A stretch of 28,635 nt of DNA from CAYTTA01 sp964440655 (lineage in GTDB: Bacteria > Bacteroidota > Rhodothermia > Balneolales > Balneolaceae). The position numbers and the translations under genes are program-made. The notes beneath the pieces are model-generated. The model searched no databases. It was not told the DNA's origin and worked only from the letters and a program-made list of their open reading frames with translations. The stretch is taken from assembly GCA_964440655.1 (NCBI GenBank), contig CAYTTA010000032.1:1-28635 (forward strand). Direction: 5' to 3'. Shown one piece after another: positions 7,512 to 15,404 of the stretch; the first letter of the stretch is position 1; each line of letters starts with the position of its first letter.

Positions 7512-8459
7512 ATGAAAGATATTGAAGGGAAAACATTCAATGTGGTGATTGTAGGAAGCGGACCGGCCGGACTGACAGCAGCACTCTATGCCGCGCGTGC
7601 CAATCTGGCCCCACTCGTGCTTGAAGGTCCCGAGCCGGGCGGACAGCTCATGCAGACGACAGACGTGGAGAACTTTCCCGGGTATCCGGAAGGGGTGCTT
7701 GGTCCGAAGATGATGGAGGATTTCCGGAATCAGGCCACCCGTTTTGGCGCCGACTGCAGGTATGGCACGGTGACGGCGATCGACTTTGAAAATCGGCCTT
7801 ACCGGCTTACGGTGAACGATGAGTTCGACATCCATGCAAAGACGATCATCATCTCGACAGGAGCTTCCGCCAAATGGCTCGAGCTGGAGAGCGAGCAGAA
7901 GTTGAGAGGGAAGGGAGTGAGCGCCTGCGCCACCTGTGACGGTGCATTCTTCCGCAACGAGCACGTTGTTGTGGTCGGGGGCGGAGATACGGCCATGGAG
8001 GAGGCAACCTATCTTACCCGTTTTGCCGATAAAGTGACGGTGATTCATCGCAGGGACGAACTGCGTGCCAGCAAGGTGATGCAGGACCGTGCGTTCTCCA
8101 ATGAAAAGATCGGGTTCATCTGGGATTCGGAACTGATCGAGGTGATGGGGGAGCAGCTGGTCCAGGGGGTAAAAGTGAGAAACCGGAAAACAGGAGAGGT
8201 TACCACTCTTTCCGATGTGACCGGAGTTTTTGTGGCCATCGGACACAAACCCAATACCGACCTTTTCAAGGGAGTTCTTACCATGGATGATGTGGGTTAC
8301 ATCATCACCAAAGGGCAGAGCACCCAGACAGACCTTCCCGGAATTTTTGCCTGCGGGGATGTGATGGACCCCATCTATCGTCAGGCAGTAACGGCCGCCG
8401 GTACCGGTTGCAAGGCTGCCATCGACGCGGAGCGGTTTCTGGTCGAGGAGGAGTCCTAG
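7512..8459 (+). CDS. trxB: Thioredoxin reductase
   Basis: Flavoprotein that uses NADPH to reduce thioredoxin in the cytoplasm. The 315-residue protein has the FAD motif VGSGPAGLTAALYAAR (from residue 14), the redox-active CATC (Cys139/Cys142), the NADPH motif VGGGDTAMEEA with IHRRDELRASK, and the C-terminal FAD motif FACGDVMDPIYRQAVTAAGTGCKAA. I chose ATG at 7512. A TTG five codons earlier (7497) is also in frame but has no better ribosome site, and family members usually begin close to the first beta strand. The NADPH supply from the divergent pnt operon makes the pairing sensible, though both are common housekeeping genes. Confidence 0.96.
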   Translation: MKDIEGKTFNVVIVGSGPAGLTAALYAARANLAPLVLEGPEPGGQLMQTTDVENFPGYPEGVLGPKMMEDFRNQATRFGADCRYGTVTAIDFENRPYRLTVNDEFDIHAKTIIISTGASAKWLELESEQKLRGKGVSACATCDGAFFRNEHVVVVGGGDTAMEEATYLTRFADKVTVIHRRDELRASKVMQDRAFSNEKIGFIWDSELIEVMGEQLVQGVKVRNRKTGEVTTLSDVTGVFVAIGHKPNTDLFKGVLTMDDVGYIITKGQSTQTDLPGIFACGDVMDPIYRQAVTAAGTGCKAAIDAERFLVEEES

Positions 8460-8599
8460 TTCAGAGAAGCTGAATCTATGGTGGATTCCTGAACGGGGAA
8501 GGATCCCTCGACTTCGACTCAATGGTGTAAGGAATATACAACGGACCGGTCTGACTCAATGCAGACTCATTCACGCAGCAGATTAAGAAAGGCCGGTCC

Positions 8600-10138
8600 A
8601 TGGTATCGCGCGTTTTCAGTGCCTCCACTTTCGGAGTGGAGGCACGTCTTATCGAAGTGGAGGTTCATCTGGGCGGAGGACTTCCGCGATACTTTCTGGT
8701 AGGCCTTCCAGACCGCGCCGTAAGCGAATCCCGGGATCGCATCGAGGCGGCCCTGCGGAACAGCCGCTACACGTTCCCGCGGGGGCGGATCACCGTAAAC
8801 CTTGCACCGGCCCAGTTTCCCAAGGAAGGAAGCTCCTTCGATCTGCCCATCGCACTGGCTCTTCTCTCCGCTTCCGGCCAGATCCCCTCTCATCGTCTTT
8901 CCGAGGCGGTTGTTGTTGGTGAGCTTGCTCTGGATGGTAAAATCCGCCCTGTAAAAGGGATTCTTCCGATCGCTGACGAAGCAGGAAGACGGGGCATCCG
9001 TACACTTATTGTGCCTTCTGCAAACGGGATGGAAGCTTCCGTGGTAGGGAAATCGGAAGTTTTTGCATTTCGGACTTTGTCGGAAGTGATCCGGTGGCTT
9101 CAGGGAGGCGATGCCGGGCAGGTCCGAATCGATCAGGAGTCTCTCTTCCAGAGGCAGTCGGGCGATGATGATGTCGATTTCCGGGATGTTCGGGGTCAGG
9201 AGTATGCAAAGCGTGCACTGGAAGTGGCGGCAGCGGGAGGTCATGGCGTCCTTCTGATCGGCCCTCCGGGGTCCGGCAAGACGATGCTGGCCCGAAGGAT
9301 CCCGACCATCCTGCCACGGCTGAGTCGGGAAGAGGCCATTGAAACCACACGGATTCACTCGGTTGCCGGGATCCTGCCGGTCGGGACCGCCCTGGTTGTC
9401 GAACGTCCCTTCAGGTCTCCTCATCATACGGCGACCCGTGCGGCCCTGGCGGGAGGAGGTCGGTCCCCGATGCCCGGAGAGATCTCCCTGGCCCACAACG
9501 GGGTTCTATTCCTGGACGAACTTCCGGAATTCGGCAGAGGGGTTCTGGAGGTTCTGCGACAGCCTCTGGAAGATGGGTATGTCAATATTTCCCGGATGAA
9601 CTGGCAGGTCACTTTCCCCGGAAACATCATGCTGGTGGCAGCGATGAACCCCTCTCCTTCCGGGGATTGGATGGATGCGTCCGATACGGAAGGAAGTTCG
9701 GTGCCGCTCATGAGACGCTATCTGGAGAGAATCAGCGACCCTCTTCTCGATCGGATCGATCTCCATGTGGATGTGGAGCGTGTGCCGTTTGATGAGCTTG
9801 CCTCTTACCGTGAAGAGGAGTCTTCCCGGACAATACGGGAGCGGGTCACTCTGGCACGGGAGCGGCAGAAAAAAAGATTTGAGAATTCCGGCATCTACTG
9901 CAATGCCAGGATGACACCCTCGATGACCAGGGAGTTCTGCAAACTGAACGAGGAGTGCCGCAGCCGGCTCCGGTTGGCGATGAACCGGCTTCGTCTTTCA
10001 GCCAGGGCGTATGACCGGATTCTGAAAGTGGCAAGGACCATCGCCGATCTGGAGGACTCTCCGGAGATCGGAATTCCGCATCTTTCCGAAGCGATTCAGT
10101 ACCGCTCCCTGGACAGGGAGGGTTGGGGGATGACCTAG
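8600..10138 (+). CDS. comM: YifB/ComM family Mg-chelatase-like AAA+ ATPase
   Basis: A hexameric AAA+ motor; in naturally competent bacteria ComM drives branch migration during integration of transforming DNA. It has 512 residues, the full family length. The N-terminal Lon-type fold runs to about residue 165 (RIEAALRNSRYTFPRGRITVNLAPA, KEGSSFDLPIAL). Walker A is GPPGSGKT at 221-228, Walker B VLFLDE ends at 307, and the sensor region reads LLDRIDLHVDV. The C-terminal helical domain (SARAYDRILKVARTIADLE) is complete. The cysteine cluster that usually follows AAMNP (CPCGxx...C.C) is absent: here it is MNPSPSGDWMDASDTEGSS (349-367). AGAAAGG lies 7 bases before the ATG. The stop codon shares a CTAG with the stop of the converging gene. 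No other competence gene is in the window. Confidence 0.93.
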   Translation: MVSRVFSASTFGVEARLIEVEVHLGGGLPRYFLVGLPDRAVSESRDRIEAALRNSRYTFPRGRITVNLAPAQFPKEGSSFDLPIALALLSASGQIPSHRLSEAVVVGELALDGKIRPVKGILPIADEAGRRGIRTLIVPSANGMEASVVGKSEVFAFRTLSEVIRWLQGGDAGQVRIDQESLFQRQSGDDDVDFRDVRGQEYAKRALEVAAAGGHGVLLIGPPGSGKTMLARRIPTILPRLSREEAIETTRIHSVAGILPVGTALVVERPFRSPHHTATRAALAGGGRSPMPGEISLAHNGVLFLDELPEFGRGVLEVLRQPLEDGYVNISRMNWQVTFPGNIMLVAAMNPSPSGDWMDASDTEGSSVPLMRRYLERISDPLLDRIDLHVDVERVPFDELASYREEESSRTIRERVTLARERQKKRFENSGIYCNARMTPSMTREFCKLNEECRSRLRLAMNRLRLSARAYDRILKVARTIADLEDSPEIGIPHLSEAIQYRSLDREGWGMT

Positions 10139-10704
10139 TCCGCCTGCTGTTCCGCTGCGATTCCCTCCAGCCAGTGGGAGTGGTTCGCGACAAATTCAAA
10201 GGCTCCGAACAGAAGCGCACTGTAGACGATGTTGCCCGCCAGGGTGTTGTGAAAAAAGGGCAGGCCGGCTGCATAGCAGGCTATCAGCCCCTCGAGCGAG
10301 AGAGGATACATGATTCCTTCGGCCCAGACTCCAAAATTGGTGATCAGGAAAAAGAGAACAGAAGCGATCACCGCACTTCCTGCCACCCTCCTGCTTGTGA
10401 CCCGCCGCAGCATCGTTCTTCCGAAGAGGGAGATCAGGATCATGCTTCCGTAGATCCAGATCATATAGGGGGCAAAGAGGGTTGCTCCGTCAAACCAGAC
10501 GGCGTGAAGGCCGTTGTTCAGGATCAGGTCTCCGACCCACATGGCAGAAACGGGGATCAGAATGGCCCATTTCATGTCACGAAAATAGGCTGCTCCGAAG
10601 AGTGCGATCGCCCCCAAGGGCGTAAAATTATAGGGGTGGGGGAGAACCCTGGAGAAGACGGCAAAAAGGATGAAGCCGGTGATGAGTAGAAAACGTTTAT
10701 TCAT
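10135..10704 (-). CDS. DUF6580-like multi-spanning membrane protein
   Basis: A 189-residue, mostly hydrophobic protein with about five or six membrane segments. FSRVLPHPYNFTPLGAIALFGAAYF is the characteristic N-terminal stretch of a family I recall as DUF6580, loosely likened to substrate-binding components of vitamin transporters; no function is established. I chose ATG at 10704 (MNKRFLLITG). The frame stays open upstream to 10818, but that extension is not hydrophobic in the expected way and lacks family-like sequence. Its stop overlaps the comM stop inside CTAG. It lies 225 bases after the glycosylase gene on the same strand. Confidence 0.65.
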   Translation of the reverse strand: MNKRFLLITGFILFAVFSRVLPHPYNFTPLGAIALFGAAYFRDMKWAILIPVSAMWVGDLILNNGLHAVWFDGATLFAPYMIWIYGSMILISLFGRTMLRRVTSRRVAGSAVIASVLFFLITNFGVWAEGIMYPLSLEGLIACYAAGLPFFHNTLAGNIVYSALLFGAFEFVANHSHWLEGIAAEQQAD

Positions 10705-10929
10705 TGCTATAGGGAAGTCGGTTCTTGAATGAGTTCTATAACTCCTGACAAGCAGGCGTCTCCATGCCGGCGTATCAATTGTTGAAAAGAGAAGCAGAGA
10801 GACGCTCAGCCCAACCATCTATATGCCAAAAAGATGGATGAAAGATGGATGACTGCAAAATATAAAACAGATGATTCAACATAATAAATAGGGAGGGGCC
10901 AAGCGAATGGAAATCCGAAAGAAATCGGC
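10705..10929. other. A+T-richer intergenic spacer with a short direct repeat
   Basis: This spacer is clearly richer in A and T than its neighbours and contains the direct repeat AAGATGGATGA (two copies, around 10830-10850). No terminator for the glycosylase gene and no convincing promoter for the membrane-protein gene could be picked out. No gene is supported here. Confidence 0.4.
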
Positions 10930-11592
10930 TCAGAGGCCATTTTGTGTGTGACCGGCAGGTGCATTGCCCGGAAGGCGGCTTACCCACGGATTGTCCCGCA
11001 CAAAAAATCTCCAGAGCCGGCGGGCGTGCTCACCCGCATACTCCACTCCGATTCGGGGAGATTCGCCGATCTCTCTTCCCGGAATCACAATACCTCTCTC
11101 CTCGATCCAGATCCGGTCCCCTGTCAGATCGGTTCCGCTGTCGGCCGTCTCGATCTTCAAGGCACGGGTAAGCTTGCCGGGCCCGTTGGTCAGGCCAAAT
11201 CCGGAGCCGTTTTGGCCGCGCCGCAGCTTCATCTCCGGAAGATTGTCCAGAGGCTCGATGGCACGTATCAGAACGGCGTCGGCAAGTCCTGTATGATTGG
11301 TAACCACATTGAACAGATGGTGGATGCCGTAACAGAGGTAGACATATGCATGGCCACCCGGTCCGTACATCACTTCGGTCCGGGGCGTGCGCAAGCCGTT
11401 ATTGGCATGACATGCCCGGTCGTCCCGACCGCTGTAGGCTTCTGTCTCCACGATAACGCCCGACGTGAGGTGACCGTCAATCCGTGTGCAGAGAACTTTT
11501 CCCAGAAGCTGGCGGCTGATCTCCACCACATCGGGCTGCTCATAGAAAGTGCGGGCAAGTTTTCGACTCTCTGGCGATGTAAAAGCAGGCAT
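10930..11592 (-). CDS. mpg: 3-methyladenine DNA glycosylase, AAG/MPG type
   Basis: Removes alkylated purines (3-methyladenine, 7-methylguanine, hypoxanthine) as the first step of base-excision repair. The 220-residue protein contains LLGKVLCTRIDG, the active-site strand VETEAYSG with catalytic Glu51 and Tyr53, His62 (RACH), MYGPGGHAYVYLCYGIHHLFNVV, the base-pocket region VLIRAIEP and the family block LTNGPGKLTRAL. This matches the human AAG-type fold, not AlkA or Tag. ATG start at 11592, facing mutS across only 75 bases, so the two repair genes share a divergent promoter region. Confidence 0.95.
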   Translation of the reverse strand: MPAFTSPESRKLARTFYEQPDVVEISRQLLGKVLCTRIDGHLTSGVIVETEAYSGRDDRACHANNGLRTPRTEVMYGPGGHAYVYLCYGIHHLFNVVTNHTGLADAVLIRAIEPLDNLPEMKLRRGQNGSGFGLTNGPGKLTRALKIETADSGTDLTGDRIWIEERGIVIPGREIGESPRIGVEYAGEHARRLWRFFVRDNPWVSRLPGNAPAGHTQNGL

Positions 11593-11667
11593 CTTTCGTT
11601 TGATCTGCCGGTTTTTCTTTAAGGTCTATTTGGTCGTATACTCCAAAATAAAACTTTTCCGGACCGA

Positions 11668-14511
11668 ATGAGGAGTAACAGGAGCAAAGAGAAACAGGCC
11701 AAAGAGAAGCAGACACCGCTGATGCGGCAGTACTTCGAGATCAAGGAACAATACCCGGAAGCCATACTGCTTTTCCGGGTCGGGGATTTTTACGAGACCT
11801 TTGCCGACGACGCCGTGCTGGTCAGTCAGAAACTGGGAATCACCCTGACAAAGAGGAACAACGGGGGGGATATGACCCCGCTGGCCGGGTTCCCGTTTCA
11901 TGCACTCGACACCTACCTGCCGAGGCTTGTCCGACTGGGTTACCGTGTGGCTATCTGTGAACAGACAGAGGACCCTGCGGATGCAAAGAAAGCGGGCCGC
12001 AAGGTGGTGGAGCGCGAAGTGACGGAGATCACCACCCCCGGAGTGACCCTGTCGGAGAATCTGCTCGATCACAATCGAAACAACTATCTGCTCTCCCTGA
12101 GCTGGAGCGGGAGCGTTGTGGGAGTAGCTTTTGCCGATATCTCCACCGGGGAGTTTGCACTTTGTGAGATGGCGGATGATGAGCTGTCCGCTTTTGCGGA
12201 AGGGCTCTCCCCGGCCGAAATCCTGCTTGGGAAAAGAGATAAAGAGCGGCTCCCGTCTGAGCTTCACTCCCGCAACCTCACCTTTGTCGATGAATGGGTA
12301 TATGAGGAAGGGTACGGGTACCGGGAGCTGACCGGTCACTTCCGCACCCACTCTCTGAAGGGGTTCGGAGTGGAGGAGCTGCGCGCGGCCCATCCGGCTG
12401 CCGGTGCCCTGCTCCACTATATGAAGGAGACCCACCGCACCTCCCTTCATCACATACAGCGCATCCATGCCTACGACAACCAAAGCTATATGTCTCTGGA
12501 TGCGCCCACCCGCCGAAATCTGGAGCTGACCGCAAGCATGCAGGATGGGGAGGATGAGGGGACACTGGTCTCAATCCTGGACCACACTTGTACAGCCATG
12601 GGGGGGAGACTGCTTCGGAAGTGGATCATGAGGCCGCTCAAAAAGCTCTCCGCAATTGAAAGCAGGCTGGAGGCCGTGGATCTGCTCCATCAGAATCTTT
12701 CACTCCGCCAAAGAGTTCGTGAAGAACTCAGGGAAGTGGGTGATCTGGAGCGGCTGATCTCACGCATCAGCACGGGACGGACCAACGCCCGTGACCTGAA
12801 ACAGCTCGGACGCTCCATGGAGAAGATTCCTGCGCTGAGAGAGGAGCTGAAACCGGTTGAATCGGAGAGAGTCTCCGAGATCCGCGACCGGCTGAAGGAG
12901 ATGACAGATCTCTGCCGCATGATCGACCATGCGATCGTGGAGGAACCACCGGCAGGGATTCGTGACGGAGAGATGATCCGGGAAGGATTCAACGGGCAGC
13001 TCGATGAATTGAAAGAGATTGCGCGCAGCGGGAAAAACTGGATCACCGAGATCCGGAACAAACTGGCCGCCGAGACAGGGATCACCTCCCTGAAAATCGG
13101 ATACAACCGGGTCTTTGGCTACTACATCGAAGTGACGAACACCCACCGGGATAAAGTGCCGGACCATTTTATCCGCAAGCAGACGCTGACCAATGCCGAG
13201 AGATACATCACACCGGAACTGAAGGAGGTGGAAGAGAAGGTTCTTACGGCCGAAGATCAGATCAAGGAGCTGGAAGGGGAGATTTTCGAAGAGCTGAGGA
13301 AGAAAGCGGCTGCCCGTTCCGGAGAGATCCAGGAGATTGCCGGTGCGGTGGCCGAGCTCGACTGTCTGCAGAGTTTTGCCGAAGTGAGCTACCGGAATCA
13401 GTATGCCCGGCCGGTTGTCAATGAGAGTGATCGTCTGGTTATCCGGAAAGGGCGGCATCCGGTAGTCGAGCAATCGCTGCCGGCAGAGGAGCCCTTCATT
13501 CCGAACGATCTGCAGCTGGACAACCGGGAGAACCAGATCCTGATCATCACAGGCCCCAATATGGCGGGAAAGAGCATGATCCTGCGCCAGACCGGGCTGA
13601 TTGTCCTGATGGCTCAGATCGGCTGTTTTGTGCCGGCCGAAAGTGCCGAAATCGGCATCGTTGACAAGATCTTCACTAGGGTGGGAGCCTCTGATAATCT
13701 GGCTGCCGGGGAGAGTACGTTTCTGGTGGAGATGAACGAGGCAGCCAACATTCTGAACAATGCGACTCCCCGCTCCCTCATACTGCTCGATGAGGTGGGG
13801 AGAGGGACCAGTACCTTCGACGGGCTGAGCATTGCCTGGTCCCTGGCCGAGTACCTTCACAACCAGCCCGCAGTTGCAGCCAAAACGCTTTTTGCCACCC
13901 ATTATCATGAACTCAATGAGCTGGAGAATCTCTACGAGAGGATCCGGAATTACAATGTTCAGGTGAAGGAGCATGACGGGAAGGTGATCTTCCTGCGGAA
14001 GCTGGTCCGGGGCGGCGCGGACCACAGTTACGGGATTCAGGTGGCCGGTATGGCGGGGCTTCCCGCCGTGGTGATCGAACGGGCGCGGGAGATTCTGACC
14101 AATCTGGAGCGTCACAGTCTCGATATCCTGAACCGGGGGGACGGGGATGGAGAGGGCAAAAAGGGTGAAAAACGGAACGACAGAGCAGATCGCCCCCGGA
14201 ATGGCACTCCGGACCAAGCGGAGATCCTTCCATCGGACGGTTATGGAAGCGCCGGCGGCAGTGGAACCGCCGATAGCAGGGGCAGCGTTGAAAGAAAGGG
14301 GGCAGCGGAAGAGCCGAGAGCCCAAAGGGTGGCAGTGGTTCAGAACATCCGGCCCCAGGGACAGCTCCCACTCTTCGGAGAGCCGGTTATGCCCCCCAAT
14401 CTGGAGCAGGTGATGGACAAGCTGGAGGCGGTCGATCCGGACCGTCTCACCCCGCTGGATGCTCTGATTTTCTTGTCAGAGCTGAAGCGTCTGGCGGAGG
14501 GGGATCCGTGA
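11668..14511 (+). CDS. mutS: DNA mismatch repair protein MutS
   Basis: Recognises mismatches and, with MutL, starts repair. It has 947 residues against about 850 in E. coli; the excess is near the C-terminus. The mismatch-reading FYE (Phe41-Glu43) lies in LLFRVGDFYETFADDA. The core and clamp domains are complete (KIGYNRVFGYYIEVTN). Walker A is GPNMAGKS from residue 629, followed by LILLDEVGRGTSTFDG and ATHYHEL. About residues 822-895 are a charged, glycine-rich, apparently disordered linker. It is followed by QLPLF (899-903), a consensus sliding-clamp binding motif, and then a helical tetramerisation-like end. TATACT at 11637-11642 is a plausible -10, but its -35 is poor. The ribosome site is weak. 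A terminator follows directly. Confidence 0.98.
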   Translation: MRSNRSKEKQAKEKQTPLMRQYFEIKEQYPEAILLFRVGDFYETFADDAVLVSQKLGITLTKRNNGGDMTPLAGFPFHALDTYLPRLVRLGYRVAICEQTEDPADAKKAGRKVVEREVTEITTPGVTLSENLLDHNRNNYLLSLSWSGSVVGVAFADISTGEFALCEMADDELSAFAEGLSPAEILLGKRDKERLPSELHSRNLTFVDEWVYEEGYGYRELTGHFRTHSLKGFGVEELRAAHPAAGALLHYMKETHRTSLHHIQRIHAYDNQSYMSLDAPTRRNLELTASMQDGEDEGTLVSILDHTCTAMGGRLLRKWIMRPLKKLSAIESRLEAVDLLHQNLSLRQRVREELREVGDLERLISRISTGRTNARDLKQLGRSMEKIPALREELKPVESERVSEIRDRLKEMTDLCRMIDHAIVEEPPAGIRDGEMIREGFNGQLDELKEIARSGKNWITEIRNKLAAETGITSLKIGYNRVFGYYIEVTNTHRDKVPDHFIRKQTLTNAERYITPELKEVEEKVLTAEDQIKELEGEIFEELRKKAAARSGEIQEIAGAVAELDCLQSFAEVSYRNQYARPVVNESDRLVIRKGRHPVVEQSLPAEEPFIPNDLQLDNRENQILIITGPNMAGKSMILRQTGLIVLMAQIGCFVPAESAEIGIVDKIFTRVGASDNLAAGESTFLVEMNEAANILNNATPRSLILLDEVGRGTSTFDGLSIAWSLAEYLHNQPAVAAKTLFATHYHELNELENLYERIRNYNVQVKEHDGKVIFLRKLVRGGADHSYGIQVAGMAGLPAVVIERAREILTNLERHSLDILNRGDGDGEGKKGEKRNDRADRPRNGTPDQAEILPSDGYGSAGGSGTADSRGSVERKGAAEEPRAQRVAVVQNIRPQGQLPLFGEPVMPPNLEQVMDKLEAVDPDRLTPLDALIFLSELKRLAEGDP

Positions 14512-14514
14512 TCC

Positions 14515-14552
14515 CAGGCCGGAATCGGGATGAATATTATCCGGCCTGTTTT
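14515..14552 (+). terminator. Rho-independent terminator after mutS
   Basis: CAGGCCGGA (14515-14523) pairs perfectly with TCCGGCCTG (14540-14548). It is followed by TTTT and a second T-rich patch (TTGCGATTTT). It begins four bases after the mutS stop codon. Confidence 0.85.
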
Positions 14553-14636
14553 GCGATTTTCGCCGGTTGCCTGACGCCGGTTGTATTTTATGTGCTGGGT
14601 AATGCGGACCTCAGCGGGCCTATACCAATCGGTCTT

Positions 14637-15089
14637 TTATTCGGAATCTCCCGCCGGCTCGACCGCCGTCGCGGTAAAGGTTACATGGTACTGCCTGCCT
14701 TCAAGATCTTCAACCGTGCCGACCAGGGTGTACTGTCCGAGGTCACTGCCCAGTGTCCAGAACGTTCCGGCAATACCCTCTGAATCTGTAATGGTGGTCG
14801 GCAGGCTGACACTTCCACTTCCTGTAGTCCAGGTGACATTTATCCCCGGAACGGGCACTCCTTCAAATGTGATCTGCATCAGGATTTCCTTTTCCAGAGT
14901 TGCACCCGGTGCTGCCGACTGACCGTTCCCCTGCAGCTGGATCAGCTTCAGAGAAGAACCCGGATCCACCGTCCCGCCGGGACCAGGGCCTGACCCCGAA
15001 AGCGAGTCGTGGCAGGAATTCAGAAAGAGGGAGAGAGAAGCCAGCAGCAGAAAAGCCGGCAGATGACGCTTGATCATTACAACAATCAT
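14637..15089 (-). CDS. Small lipoprotein with one bacterial Ig-like domain
   Basis: A 150-residue protein, probably lipid-anchored and exported. The N-terminus has a basic start, a hydrophobic stretch (HLPAFLLLASLSLFL) and a lipobox (LNSC). A Gly/Pro/Ser-rich spacer (SGSGPGPGGTVDPGSS) follows, then about 90 residues patterned like an invasin/Big-type immunoglobulin fold (MQITFEGVPVPGINVTWTTGSGSV, TDSEGIAGTFWTLGSDLGQYTLVG). No catalytic motif is seen; a structural or adhesive role is possible. The ATG at 15077 (MIKRHLP) is an equally good start. It is transcribed against mutS, whose terminator lies just beyond its end. Confidence 0.75.
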   Translation of the reverse strand: MIVVMIKRHLPAFLLLASLSLFLNSCHDSLSGSGPGPGGTVDPGSSLKLIQLQGNGQSAAPGATLEKEILMQITFEGVPVPGINVTWTTGSGSVSLPTTITDSEGIAGTFWTLGSDLGQYTLVGTVEDLEGRQYHVTFTATAVEPAGDSE

Positions 15090-15404
15090 ATGACAGATGT
15101 GACATTATTGGGGTGAAACATCGAGGTAACCTAGAAGAGCGGATATCTTCCCACGGGCTGATACCTTCCTCGGCCTGAATCCCCATCCGGGACATCAAAT
15201 GCCACCTGGGGATCACCTCGTGATGATTCTCAGTGAAAATGAAAAATCCGGAATAAGCTGTTCAATATCCAACCCATTCTCCGAACCTGCGGATAATCCT
15301 GCAGGGCTCCATTTCATGCTCCATCTCCTTTTCCCCCAAAGAAAAGTTCCAGAGTCGGTCCTTGGGAGCCTTGTCAGAGGTGATCGAAGTCGGGCGAACC
15401 GGAT
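15090..15404. other. 315-base non-coding gap
   Basis: No gene with credible codon use was found between the lipoprotein and kinase genes, both on the minus strand. A near-palindrome (CCTGCGGAT with ATCCTGCAGG, one base bulged) lies at 15286-15305, and a short stem ATCAC/GTGAT lies near 15215-15232. No clear terminator for the kinase gene and no strong promoter for the lipoprotein gene could be recognised. Some of the gap may be decayed coding sequence, but I cannot show it. Confidence 0.4.

Noticed and set aside
7488..8522. Long 344-codon open frame on the minus strand opposite trxB
   Set aside because: The plus-strand frame is an unmistakable thioredoxin reductase; the antisense frame has no recognisable motif and is a by-product of codon bias.
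8460..8599. Small gene or promoter between trxB and comM, with GACTCAATG occurring twice
   Set aside because: The repeat is only nine bases and the possible -35/-10 pairs have poor sequence or spacing.
10705..10818. N-terminal extension of the DUF6580-like protein up to 10818
   Set aside because: The extra residues do not look like the family, and the ATG at 10704 gives the expected membrane start.
12760..14325. 521-codon open frame on the minus strand inside mutS
   Set aside because: It is the mirror of a full MutS gene with intact ATPase motifs, and the translated antisense lacks any domain-like pattern.
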